A stretch of DNA of 62,542 nucleotides from JAFEBO01 sp036392375. Lineage in GTDB: Bacteria > Planctomycetota > Phycisphaerae > Phycisphaerales > UBA1924. The stretch lies in NCBI GenBank assembly GCA_036392375.1, contig DASVYC010000090.1, positions 1-62,542 of the forward strand, written 5' to 3'. Positions 18,765 to 27,044 of this stretch are shown piece after piece (positions within the stretch are counted from its first letter, which is position 1; the number at the start of each line of letters is the position of its first letter). The notes below the pieces were generated by a model that saw only the letters and a program-made list of their open reading frames with translations, was not told where the DNA came from and made no database searches. The position numbers and the translations under genes are program-made.

Positions 18765-20288
18765 TCACTTCGCCAGCGCCATCACCACAAACAACAACCC
18801 CAGCACCGTCGCGTTGTTCAGGAAATGCCCGAACGCCGGGCCGATGATGCTGCCTCGCCACTCGCGCATCAGCGCGAAGGTGAGGCCGATCGCCATCACC
18901 GGTCCCAAGAGCGTGAGCGGGTAGCCGTGCATCACGCCGAAGCAGACCGCGGAGATCAGCCCCGCCAGTATCGCGTGCAGGCGGGTGCGCAGGGCGCGGT
19001 ACATGCCGCCGCGGAACACGGTCTCTTCCACCAGCGGCGCCCACACCGTCGCGAGCGAGAAGAGCAGGACGAGCGTGAACGCGTCGGACTTGCTCGCCAG
19101 TTCCAGGATCGGGTTGGACGAGTCGCGTGCCCCCTGGCCGGTCACGCTCAGGTAGATCCGATCCACGACCAGCGACACGATCAGCGCCCCGATGACCAGC
19201 GGCAGGCCCGCGAGATAGCCGAACACGCCCGCGCCCAGCTCACGCAGCACGCCGCGGGGTGCCGTCCAGCCCGACAACGCCCGCCACTGCGCGAAGCTCA
19301 CACCCAGCAGCACGGGCGTGAAAACCGCGAGCGCCACCGTCCACTGCCCCAACAAGACACCCGTGGGCAGCCACGACGGCGGCGTGCCGCCCTGGCCCGT
19401 GGTCGCGAGCACCACGCCCCAGATGATCAGCTTGAACGCCAGGAACGTGAACGTGAAACCCGCCAGCAGCTCCCACCCGAACGATCCTCCTGGCGCCGGC
19501 TTCACAAACCGCGGCCGCATCCGCCCCGTCGCGAACAGCACGATCGCGACCACGAAGCACGCAAACCCCGCGACCACGCCCCCCAGCATCACGAAGATGA
19601 TGCCGATCAGGAGCGAGAACAACACCAGCCCGCCGCCCAGGAGATCGACGCGTGCGGGATCCGTGTCCGGCTGGCCGTAAGTCATCGCGACCCTGGCGAA
19701 CCAGCCGTGCCGGGCGATGAGCCGCTCGCGGGCGGCCTCGTCCAGCGTGCCGCGGGCGTACACCGTCCGCAGGGCCGCGATGTCGGCGCTCACGCCGTCG
19801 ATCTCTTCCTTCTCTTCGGGCTCGAGCGCCCGGGCCTCGCGATCGGGTCGCTCGGCGAACTCGGCTTCGAGCGCGGCGAACGTTTTCTCCGCTTCCGCGG
19901 CACCCTTCTCGCGCAGGATCTCCGCCGTCACGATCGCACGCCGCACCTGCTCGATCGCATCCGGCTTGCGATCGCCATACGGGCTCTCCATCTGCGTGAG
20001 CAGCATCTGGCGGGTCCCCTCGTCCTGGGGACGCAGGTCGTAGGCCAGCTTCGCGACCACCTTCGCCGACATCACGAACGGATCGCTGGGATCCAGCTCC
20101 GTCGAGAGCGGTGCCGCGGCCTTCGCCGCCGACTTGGTCGCGCTCGGCGTCGACTCGGTCTGGTTCAGGAGCATCACCGTGGCGATGCACACGAGCGAGA
20201 TGATGCCGCACACCCAGGCCCGCAGCGGCGAACCGGGGTCGGCAGGGCGGGAAGCGTCATTGTCGGCGCGTGCGGAAGAGTCGAGCAT
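18765..20288 (-). CDS. CPBP (CAAX/Abi) family intramembrane metalloprotease
   Basis: A 507-residue membrane protein with one N-terminal hydrophobic segment (CGIISLVCIATVMLLNQ), a charged soluble region to about residue 200, then multiple membrane helices. The C-terminal CPBP domain carries the glutamate motif EETVFRG near residue 419, FGVMHG and HFLNNA, the metal-binding motifs of the Rce1/CAAX-protease superfamily. Bacterial members act in membrane protein processing or bacteriocin immunity; the role here is unknown. The region of about 130 residues before the helices (many Glu/Arg) is a helical extension longer than typical. Confidence 0.9.
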   Translation of the reverse strand: MLDSSARADNDASRPADPGSPLRAWVCGIISLVCIATVMLLNQTESTPSATKSAAKAAAPLSTELDPSDPFVMSAKVVAKLAYDLRPQDEGTRQMLLTQMESPYGDRKPDAIEQVRRAIVTAEILREKGAAEAEKTFAALEAEFAERPDREARALEPEEKEEIDGVSADIAALRTVYARGTLDEAARERLIARHGWFARVAMTYGQPDTDPARVDLLGGGLVLFSLLIGIIFVMLGGVVAGFACFVVAIVLFATGRMRPRFVKPAPGGSFGWELLAGFTFTFLAFKLIIWGVVLATTGQGGTPPSWLPTGVLLGQWTVALAVFTPVLLGVSFAQWRALSGWTAPRGVLRELGAGVFGYLAGLPLVIGALIVSLVVDRIYLSVTGQGARDSSNPILELASKSDAFTLVLLFSLATVWAPLVEETVFRGGMYRALRTRLHAILAGLISAVCFGVMHGYPLTLLGPVMAIGLTFALMREWRGSIIGPAFGHFLNNATVLGLLFVVMALAK

Positions 20289-20441
20289 GTTGCATCATCG
20301 TACCGATCGCGCGGCGGAGTGGATTCACCACGGTGGAACAGGAGAACAGGAGCACGGGGGGAGCAGAGAACGATGCACGCTCGCGCCTCGGGGGCGCTCG
20401 CTTCTTCCTTCTCCCGTTCAAGACCTTGAAATCCCTTCCGG

Positions 20442-20484
20442 TTCTTCTCTGTGTTCCTGAGTTTCTGTGCCTCTGTGGTTCAAC
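20442..20484. repeat. CTCTGTG-type simple repeat
   Basis: A tract made of CTCTGTG/TTTCTGTG/CTCTGTGGTTC units between the CPBP gene and lpxC. It resembles the arms of the 12325-12466 element and the tract at 22670-22702, and lies at the 3' end of lpxC. Confidence 0.5.
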
Positions 20485-21406
20485 CCGCCGCGAGCACGCG
20501 GCGACAGAACTCGTGCGTGAGCGCATGCCCCGAGCGCACCGCCCGCACATCCGCGATCAGGCGGCCGCCCAGCAGCGCCAGGTCGCCGATCAGATCCAGC
20601 AACTTGTGCCGCGCCGGCTCGTTGTCGAATCGCAGCTCGTTGTCGATCGCACGTCCGTCCGTCGCGATCACCACCATGTCCCGGGGCGTGAGGTGCGCGA
20701 ACAACCCCGCCGCCCGCATCGCCACCGCCTCACGCTCCAAACAAAACGTCCGCGCCGGCGCGATCTCGCGCCGGTACTCATCAACCCCGCCGCACCACTC
20801 CGCGGCCTGATCCCCGATCCCCGCCCCCGGCGGATACGACAGCTCGTAGCGATACTGCAAAACCTCGCTCGGCCGCGCCTCGATGAACGCACCCGTCTTC
20901 GGATCCTCCACACGGATCGGACGGGCCAGACGCACCTGTCCCATCTCAGAGGGATGAGGCAAAGGGTTGAGCGCTGCCTTGATCTTCGCGCCCTCCCCAT
21001 CCATCCGTAGCTTCCTCGAAGACTCGTCCGCCTCCGCGTCCGCGAGAGCGCGACTCCGCACGCCCTCATCGATCGCGCGCACGAAATCCAGCGCGGAACC
21101 ATCGCCGATCGGAACCTCGACTGACGCCGCGTCCGATGCACCGCGCAGCGTCACCGCCGCGTCCCAGACATTGAGTCCCGCGAGCGCCGACAACGCGTGC
21201 TCGATGGTGAACGCGGACACGCCGCCATCTTGTATGTTGGTGCTACGTCCGCCCAGCGGCCCGTCCGCCGCGATCACGTTCGCCACCCGAGCCGGGATCA
21301 CGCGGCTTCCGACCACAAACGCCACGCCCGCGCCCGGCCCGAACGCGACCGATGCCTCGCGTCCCGTGAACAGCCCGCGCCCGGCGATGAATCCCGATTG
21401 CTTCAT
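20480..21406 (-). CDS. lpxC: UDP-3-O-acyl-N-acetylglucosamine deacetylase
   Basis: The zinc-dependent committed step of lipid A synthesis. The 308-residue product shows TIEHALSAL (His70), RHKLLDLIGDLALLG (His267, Asp271) and RSGHALTHEF (His294). The 23-residue spacing from Asp271 to His294 matches E. coli Asp242-His265. The spacing between His70 and His267 is about 38 residues longer than in E. coli (79 to 238), indicating an insert in the middle. ATG at 21406 is chosen since the upstream part of the frame is out-of-family. It lies about 50 bases downstream of lpxD on the same strand, with skp before that, so an envelope operon skp-lpxD-lpxC is likely. No fused FabZ domain is present. Confidence 0.93.
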   Translation of the reverse strand: MKQSGFIAGRGLFTGREASVAFGPGAGVAFVVGSRVIPARVANVIAADGPLGGRSTNIQDGGVSAFTIEHALSALAGLNVWDAAVTLRGASDAASVEVPIGDGSALDFVRAIDEGVRSRALADAEADESSRKLRMDGEGAKIKAALNPLPHPSEMGQVRLARPIRVEDPKTGAFIEARPSEVLQYRYELSYPPGAGIGDQAAEWCGGVDEYRREIAPARTFCLEREAVAMRAAGLFAHLTPRDMVVIATDGRAIDNELRFDNEPARHKLLDLIGDLALLGGRLIADVRAVRSGHALTHEFCRRVLAAG

Positions 21407-21458
21407 GTGCGGCCGTGACCCTGACCCATCGACGCCCACCCACCACCTCTCACGGATT

Positions 21459-22532
21459 TCAGTGCGACAGGTCGCCGATCTTGAGCTTCTTGAGCACCGC
21501 CGACAGGCGCCGGAAGAGCGCGAGGTTGCGGGCCGCTTCCTTCGCCGGCATCGCCGGAGCACCCAGCCACGTCTCGTTGGCGGGGATGTCGTTCATCACC
21601 CCGGCGTTGGCACCCACTCGGACCATGCTGCCGATGGTGATGTTGTCGGCGACACCCACCTTGCCCGCCAGCATGACACCGTTGCCCAGCGTCACCGAGC
21701 CCGAGAGCCCGACCTGGCCGCAGATGATGCACGAGAGCCCGATGCGGCAGTTGTGCCCGATCTGCACCAGGTTGTCGATCTTGGTCCCGCTGCCGATGGT
21801 CGTCGATCCGAACTTGGCGCGGTCGATGCACGTGCCGCTGCCGATATCGACGTGGTCACCGATCACCACGTTGCCCAGGTGCGGGATGTGCACGAGGTAC
21901 TTGCCGCGTCCGGTCGGGTGGGGCTGCATGGTGTAGCCGAAGCCCGCGGCACCGATCACGACCGACGCCGCGACATTGCAGTTGTTCCCGATCACGCAGC
22001 GATCCAGCAGCGAGACGCTGGGCCCCAGGACGGTGTCGCTCCCGACGCTCGCGCCCGCGCCGATGTACACGCCGTGGACGAGCACGCTGCGGGCCCCGAT
22101 CGTCGCGCCCGGGCCGACGGTGCACATCGGGCCGATGCTGGCGGTGGGATCGACGCTGGCCGAGGGATCGACCTTGGCCGTGGGATCGATGCCCGGCGCG
22201 GGCGTGTGCGCCGCGGGGGCCATCGCGGAGAGGATCTTGAGCTGGGCCTCGTCGGCGTTGGCGACGATGAGGATGGCGCGTCCCTCACCGGTCGTTGGCA
22301 GCTCGACGCCCCGCACCAAGACCGCCACCGAGGCCTTGCTCTTGTCCCACAACGCCGCGTACTTGCCGCTGCGGATGAACGTGACATCGCCCGTTGCCGC
22401 GTGATCGATCGCACCCACGCCACGCACAGGCACCTCGGGCGAGCCGACCAGCTCGGCCCCCAGCAATGCGGCGAGCGAGCCCGAGGTCATGCCCGCGGGC
22501 TTGGTTTCGGAGATCGAATCGGGCTGCGTCAT
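21459..22532 (-). CDS. lpxD: UDP-3-O-(3-hydroxyacyl)glucosamine N-acyltransferase
   Basis: Adds the second acyl chain in lipid A synthesis. About 357 residues. The N-terminal uridine-binding domain (AIDHAATGDVTFIRSGKYA) is followed by a left-handed beta helix of hexapeptide repeats (VDPSASVDPTASIGP, VIGDHVDIGSGTCID) and a helical tail (ARNLALFRRLSAVLKKLK). The active-site region is around IGAAGFGYTMQPH and NLVQIGHNCRIG. ATG at 22532 is preferred; ATG 22544 is also possible. Neither has a purine-rich ribosome site: the upstream leader is pyrimidine-rich. Same strand and order as skp and lpxC. Confidence 0.95.
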   Translation of the reverse strand: MTQPDSISETKPAGMTSGSLAALLGAELVGSPEVPVRGVGAIDHAATGDVTFIRSGKYAALWDKSKASVAVLVRGVELPTTGEGRAILIVANADEAQLKILSAMAPAAHTPAPGIDPTAKVDPSASVDPTASIGPMCTVGPGATIGARSVLVHGVYIGAGASVGSDTVLGPSVSLLDRCVIGNNCNVAASVVIGAAGFGYTMQPHPTGRGKYLVHIPHLGNVVIGDHVDIGSGTCIDRAKFGSTTIGSGTKIDNLVQIGHNCRIGLSCIICGQVGLSGSVTLGNGVMLAGKVGVADNITIGSMVRVGANAGVMNDIPANETWLGAPAMPAKEAARNLALFRRLSAVLKKLKIGDLSH

Positions 22533-22544
22533 CGTGAGGGGCAT

Positions 22545-22600
22545 GGGGAAGAGGGGGACAGGGGAGCAGCGGGGCAGGGGAGCAGGGAAAGAGGAGTACA
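22545..22600 (-). promoter_or_regulatory. pyrimidine-rich leader of lpxD
   Basis: On the minus strand this reads as repeated CTGCCCC/CTGTCCCC/CTGCTCCCC units running into the lpxD start, in place of a Shine-Dalgarno site. Comparable tracts precede the glycosyltransferase genes starting at 24963 and 32326 and the DUF58 gene. Confidence 0.4.
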
Positions 22601-22669
22601 GGTGGAAAGAAGACAAGGCAGGCGAGTCGTGGCTTGTGCTTCGAGTCTTTCGAGCCCTTTGAGTTGAAC

Positions 22670-22702
22670 TCTTCTCTCTGTCTGTGTGTCTGTGTTGAAC
22701 TC
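22670..22702. repeat. CTCTGTCTGTGTG simple repeat
   Basis: A low-complexity CTCTGTCTGTGTGTCTGTG tract between skp and lpxD, similar in composition to the one at 20442-20484 at the end of the neighbouring lpxC gene. Confidence 0.5.
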
Positions 22703-22742
22703 AGAATCAGCCCGCCGCGGCTTCCCGCGGCGGGTCGTTGGA

Positions 22743-23450
22743 TTACTTCTTCTTCGGGGCCGGGGCCGGCTTGCCGCCCGCCGCGAACTCGTTGTTCATC
22801 TTGGTCAGGATCGCCTTGGTGATGTCGACCGACTCCGACGCGAAGAGCACGCGCTTCTGCGCGATGATCGCGCTCACCATGTCCGAGCTCATGTTGCTCT
22901 CGAACTTGATCGCCCGATCATCGACGATCACCAGGTCAAACCCGTTCTTCTCGGCGTAGTCCTTGCAGGCCTTCACCACCTCGCCGTGCGCGTCCTTGAA
23001 AAGGTCGCCCTTCTCGATGTTGATGATCTGCTGGTACGCGTTGGTCTTGGCCTGGGCCAGGGCGCTCTTCTCGACCAGGGCCGCGGCCTGGTCGCGACGC
23101 TTCTTGTCCTCGAGCGAGACCATCTCGAGCTTCTTCTGCATGTCGTCGATCTCGTTGGCCAGCGCGGTGAGCTCCTTCTGACGCTCGTCCGCCTTGGCCT
23201 TGAGCTTGCTCTGCTCGATGTTCAGGTACTGCAGGCCGTTCAGCACCTCTTCGATGTTGATGACCGCGACCCGCGACGGGTTGCCGCCGCCCGCGGGCTG
23301 AGCGGTCACGAGGTTGGACCCGACGGTCCCGGCCAGCACCGCGACGCCGACGATCAGAGCCGTGCCCAATGCCCGCGATCCCGCCATGAACCCCGAAGGG
23401 CCGGAAGTGACGGACGGGCCGGAAGAGACAAGGCTGCGAACCTGTTTCAT
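22743..23450 (-). CDS. skp: OmpH/Skp family periplasmic chaperone
   Basis: A chaperone for outer-membrane proteins in the periplasm. About 235 residues: a signal-type hydrophobic segment (LGTALIVGVAVLAGTVGS), then the Skp core (VAVINIEEVLNGL), long helical arms (about 85-165, KLKAKADERQKELTALANEI) and the closing strand-helix part (FDLVIVDDRAIKFES). The tail is GGKPAPAPKKK. ATG at 23450 is supported by GAGGATC about ten bases upstream. The order skp-lpxD-lpxC is that of many Gram-negative envelope operons and supports an outer membrane with LPS. Confidence 0.92.
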   Translation of the reverse strand: MKQVRSLVSSGPSVTSGPSGFMAGSRALGTALIVGVAVLAGTVGSNLVTAQPAGGGNPSRVAVINIEEVLNGLQYLNIEQSKLKAKADERQKELTALANEIDDMQKKLEMVSLEDKKRRDQAAALVEKSALAQAKTNAYQQIINIEKGDLFKDAHGEVVKACKDYAEKNGFDLVIVDDRAIKFESNMSSDMVSAIIAQKRVLFASESVDITKAILTKMNNEFAAGGKPAPAPKKK

Positions 23451-23752
23451 GAGCGAGTGATCCTCAGCGTGCACTGACAAAGACGCCGACGGGGCACGCC
23501 TCCCGTCGGAAACCGGCCGCGGAATCCGTCCGAACCGCACGGCGGCGAGCCCCATTCCCGCCAGGCGACCCGGACCCGGTCCGCGGCCATTCTAGTGGAC
23601 CCGCCGCCCCCGGCGGCCGGTGTGCGTTCGATCCCTCCAAACCCCCACCCACAACTCCACCTCACCCCCTCCGCCCGGGAAAAACCCACCTCCCTGCACG
23701 TCGTCGCGGATTCCCGCCAAAGTCGCCCGCGGCCTCGCCCGATACGCCTCGC

Positions 23753-24070
23753 ATGGACTCCGCCGACACCACCGATCTGACGCTCCGGTTCGACCGCCGC
23801 CGCGGCCCCCGTCAGCCCATCACCGGCTCGGCCGTCGCCGTCTTCCACCGCCCCGGCCGCGCCCCGCTGCTCACCAGCGTCCGCGTCGCCGACCACGGCC
23901 CCGGCGGCCTGGGCGTCTACGCCGACGCCGAGATCAAGCCCGGCACCTTCTTCAACCTCTACCCCGACGACCCGTCCCAGCCCCGCCGCAACGGCCGCGT
24001 CGTCCGCTGCCAGAAACTCTCCACCAGCTTCCGCCTGGGCCTGCAGTTCCAGCAGTCGCTGGCCGCGTGA
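23753..24070 (+). CDS. PilZ-like domain protein
   Basis: A 105-residue single-domain protein. It has an N-terminal Arg-rich motif DRRRGPRQP, corresponding to the RxxxR of PilZ domains that bind cyclic di-GMP, and VADHGPGGLGVYAD in the position of (D/N)xSxxG; the serine is replaced by Gly-Pro. The end, RLGLQFQ, fits the last PilZ strand. This is a pattern-based assignment. It sits alone, between divergent skp and convergent glycosyltransferase. If real, it would link a second messenger to surface polysaccharide or motility. Confidence 0.65.
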   Translation: MDSADTTDLTLRFDRRRGPRQPITGSAVAVFHRPGRAPLLTSVRVADHGPGGLGVYADAEIKPGTFFNLYPDDPSQPRRNGRVVRCQKLSTSFRLGLQFQQSLAA

Positions 24071-24186
24071 TGGACGCTCGATCGTCACGCTCGATTGTAA
24101 GCAACCACTAACACGGTTTCTCGTCGGGTCGTTCAGACAACCGCGACCGACACACCTGAAGAAAGGACGCTGGTCCGCGGCTTGAT

Positions 24187-24963
24187 TTACCGCGGCTCTT
24201 TGGCCTGCGCACTCAATTCGGCCAGCACGATGTGCTTCATCAGCGTCCCGGCCGCCGTGGACGCCGCGGCCAGGACACCCCGCCAGCCGTCCCGCCAACC
24301 ACTCTTGAGCACGAGCTGCTTCACGAACGCCGCCGAGGGCTGCACCGCGATCCCGAGAAAGCCGCTCCGCTTGCCCTGCGCGAACAAGCCCTCGGCGTGC
24401 AGCCGCGCGTAGCGGGCCTGCCGTTCCAGGTGTTCGGCGAAGCTCGCGAACGAATCGTGCCGCAGCGTGCCGGCGAGCTTCTCATCGCGGGCTCCCGGAG
24501 TCAGTTCGAGCTGATCGTGCGGGTCGATGCCCCCCCACTTCGCCAGCCCGCGCCGCACCAGCCGCAGACGCCACTCCGGCTGCCAGCAGTGCTCGAGAAA
24601 CCGCCCCGCGACCCACGTCTTGCGGTTGATCCAGTACCCCTGCGCTGTCTCCGCCTCGCGCACGACGCGGCGGATCTCGCCCACGAGCGTCGCGTCCGGC
24701 GCTTCGTCAGAATCGAGGCTCAGCACCCACTCGCCGCGGCAGTGGTCCATCGCCAACTGCTTGGTGCGGACAAACCCCAGCCACGCCGACCGCAGCACCC
24801 GCGCCCCACGCGATTCGAGCAGCTCCACCGTCCCGTCGCTCGACCCGCTGTCCACCGCCAGCAGCTCGGCCCCGTCCTCCAGCAACGGCCGCACCGCTTC
24901 CAACACACCCGGAAGCGTGCGCATCGCGTTCTTACAGACGATGGCAATGGAGAGCGTGGGCAC
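24187..24963 (-). CDS. family 2 glycosyltransferase, WaaE/KdtX type
   Basis: A 258-residue GT-A glycosyltransferase. LSIAIVCKNAMRTLPGVLEA opens the fold, VDSGSSDGTVELLESRGARV is the nucleotide part and LSLDSDEAP carries the DxD-like metal motif. Size and the WINRKTWVAGRFLEHCWQPEWRLRL region match the LPS core beta-glucosyltransferases (WaaE/LgtF/KdtX). The C-terminal tail is amphipathic. GTG at 24963 is the likely start, since the longer frame runs through an 8-base tandem repeat. A kinase of the WaaP/Kdo-kinase type is divergently transcribed next to it, supporting a role in LPS core assembly. Confidence 0.9.
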   Translation of the reverse strand: MPTLSIAIVCKNAMRTLPGVLEAVRPLLEDGAELLAVDSGSSDGTVELLESRGARVLRSAWLGFVRTKQLAMDHCRGEWVLSLDSDEAPDATLVGEIRRVVREAETAQGYWINRKTWVAGRFLEHCWQPEWRLRLVRRGLAKWGGIDPHDQLELTPGARDEKLAGTLRHDSFASFAEHLERQARYARLHAEGLFAQGKRSGFLGIAVQPSAAFVKQLVLKSGWRDGWRGVLAAASTAAGTLMKHIVLAELSAQAKEPR

Positions 24964-24982
24964 GGGAGAGGGAGGAGGAACA

Positions 24983-25024
24983 AGGGAACAGGGGAACAGG
25001 GGAACAGGGGAACAGGGGAACAGG
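24983..25024. repeat. 8-base tandem repeat (GGGGAACA)n upstream of the glycosyltransferase
   Basis: About five near-perfect copies of GGGGAACA lie 20-60 bases before the GTG start of the minus-strand glycosyltransferase, within its probable leader. Copy-number change in units of 8 would alter leader length, and would shift frame if translation began upstream at 25107. Confidence 0.75.
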
Positions 25025-25232
25025 GGGATATTGAAGCGCGCTCGTTGGGGCGAATGGGCCACGCCGCGCAATCTGAGCGGCGTGTCATTTCGGCACGCGG
25101 CAACCACCCCGCATCCGCCGCAGACCGGTTCACGGGTTCTTCTGTACTTCTCTCCTGTTCTCCTCTTCTTCTGTTCTCATCTTCCACTCTGGCGCTTCAC
25201 ACCCGCCGCCGCCACCGAGTACATTCCCCGCC

Positions 25233-26129
25233 TTGGGCTTCTCCTTCCACATTCCCCGCGGCATCCGGCTCGAGAAGGTCGCGCCGGCGTGGCGTGATCG
25301 GGCCGACACGCTCGCGCGTTTCGTCGCCACCTTCCGCCCCGACGCCTCGACGGTGCTCAAGGCCGAGGGGAACAGCTTCGTTGCCCGGGCGGAGCTGGAG
25401 GGCGTGGCCCTGGTGATCAAATCGCGCCAGCTGGGGACGATCCGCGAGCGGGCCAAGAGCCTGCTCCGCGCCAGCCGCGGCTTCCGCCAGTGGCGCGGCG
25501 CCCGCCGCCTGCAACGCGCCGGCATCCCCGTCGCCCGCCCCATTGCGCTGCTCACGCAGCACGGCGTCGCCCCCGCCGAAGCCGCGGCGGACGCGCGTTC
25601 GCTCCCGCTGGTGCACACCTGGCCCCGTGAATGGCTGCTGCTCGAAGAAGCGCCCGGCAAGACGCTGCTCCATCATCTCGCCGACCGCGACCTCTCGGTC
25701 CGCGACGAGCACGCGCTCGCCCGCGCCGTGGGCGTGCAGGTGGGCGCGATGCTGCGGGCCAATGTCTGTAACCGCGATCACAAGCCCTCGAATCTCATCG
25801 TCACCTTCGACGAAGGCGTGCCGATCGTGACGCTGATCGATACCGTGGGCATCCGCCGCCGCGGCAACCCCGGCGAGATGGCCCGCATGCTCGCGACGCT
25901 CCTGATCGAACCGATCGGCGTGGGCGTCCCGCCTCGGAGCGCCGTCGCCTACCGCGTGCTCCGCGACGCCTGCGCCGCGTGGCTTGAGCACACGCTGGCC
26001 CGCCCGCTGGGCGCCGCCAAGGGCGACCGAAAGGCCCTTCGGTCCATGGTCCGCAGCATGGCCCGCCGCGTCGATCAGTACATCCGCACCCACGGCGATC
26101 CCACGCCCAAGGTCAATCCGCTGGCCTAA
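25233..26129 (+). CDS. Kdo/WaaP-type lipopolysaccharide kinase-like protein
   Basis: A 298-residue protein with a protein-kinase-like fold related to LPS core kinases (WaaP, KdkA). Visible are the lysine strand VALVIKSRQ, the catalytic-loop-like NRDHKPSNLIV (about residue 179-189) and LIDTVG in the metal-binding DFG position. Such enzymes phosphorylate heptose or Kdo of the LPS inner core. The start is TTG at 25233, without a clear ribosome site and after a pyrimidine-rich leader, so exact start is uncertain. It is divergent from the WaaE-type glycosyltransferase. Assignment to the superfamily is firm by motif; the substrate is inference. Confidence 0.8.
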   Translation: MGFSFHIPRGIRLEKVAPAWRDRADTLARFVATFRPDASTVLKAEGNSFVARAELEGVALVIKSRQLGTIRERAKSLLRASRGFRQWRGARRLQRAGIPVARPIALLTQHGVAPAEAAADARSLPLVHTWPREWLLLEEAPGKTLLHHLADRDLSVRDEHALARAVGVQVGAMLRANVCNRDHKPSNLIVTFDEGVPIVTLIDTVGIRRRGNPGEMARMLATLLIEPIGVGVPPRSAVAYRVLRDACAAWLEHTLARPLGAAKGDRKALRSMVRSMARRVDQYIRTHGDPTPKVNPLA

Positions 26130-26212
26130 GCGTTGGCTCACCTCGATCCCCGATCGCGAGCTGGAGACGCGACGATTGCAGAGACACACCCGATGCCGCC
26201 GAGAATGGCGGC

Positions 26213-27001
26213 ATGACACGGATGCGTTGGCTGCTGGTGTGCGTACTGATCTTTCTGCCCCTCGCAAGCGGCTGCGTCATCACGCCGCGCGAGGAGCACG
26301 GGAACTCGACGTGGTCCGCTATCGCTCGCACGCCGCAGGGCCGCTCCATCGACGCGATCACCATCCCCGCAAGCATCGGCGGGGCCGAACCGCCGCGCGT
26401 CCTGGTGATCGGATCGATCCACGGCAACGAGCCCGAGGGACTGCCGGCCGTCCAGCCGCTGGTCGCTTCGCTCTCCATCGCCCGTCGCGACGCCACGCTC
26501 GGCGCCACGGTGTGCATCATCCGTGATCTCAACCCCGACGCCACCGCGGCCCGCTCCCGCACCAACTCCCGCGGCATCGATCTGAACCGCAACTTCCCGG
26601 CTTCAAACTTCTCGCCCGCGCCCGACCGAGGGCAAGCGCCTCTCAGCGAACCGGAGTCGCGCGCCCTCGCCCGCGAGCTCGACACCTTCCGCCCCGATCT
26701 CGTGATCGTCTTCCATTCCATCCGTTCCGGCCCGTTCGTGAACTACGACGGCCCCGCGAGCGCGCTCGCCGAGGCCTTCGTCGCTGCCGCCCGGCGCACC
26801 GACCCACGCTGGCGCGTCGAGCCCTCGATGGGCTACCCCACCCCCGGCTCGCTGGGGACGTTCGTCGGCATCGATCGCCGCGTGCCGATCCTCACCGTGG
26901 AGTTCCGCCGCGGACACGACGCGCCCGCCGCCGCCCGCGCCGGTGTCGACGGCGTGCTGGGCGCGATCGGCGCGATGGGATCACGCGCGACGCGGCCGTG
27001 A
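26213..27001 (+). CDS. M14 zinc carboxypeptidase, MpaA-like lipoprotein
   Basis: A 262-residue metallocarboxypeptidase. Zinc ligands are His70 and Glu73 (SIHGNEPEG) and His168 (IVFHSIRSG), substrate-binding residues lie in RGIDLNRNFP (121-129), and the catalytic glutamate is Glu230 (ILTVEFRRG). Length and pattern match murein peptide amidase A, which cleaves D-glutamyl-meso-diaminopimelate peptides during wall recycling. Unlike cytoplasmic MpaA, it has an N-terminal hydrophobic segment ending LASGC, a likely lipobox with Cys21, so it probably acts outside the cytoplasmic membrane. It lies about 80 bases downstream of the kinase-like gene. Confidence 0.88.
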   Translation: MTRMRWLLVCVLIFLPLASGCVITPREEHGNSTWSAIARTPQGRSIDAITIPASIGGAEPPRVLVIGSIHGNEPEGLPAVQPLVASLSIARRDATLGATVCIIRDLNPDATAARSRTNSRGIDLNRNFPASNFSPAPDRGQAPLSEPESRALARELDTFRPDLVIVFHSIRSGPFVNYDGPASALAEAFVAAARRTDPRWRVEPSMGYPTPGSLGTFVGIDRRVPILTVEFRRGHDAPAAARAGVDGVLGAIGAMGSRATRP

Positions 27002-27044
27002 TCGTCGCGTCGGCAACGTTTCATAACCCGCGGCGGACCGCGCC

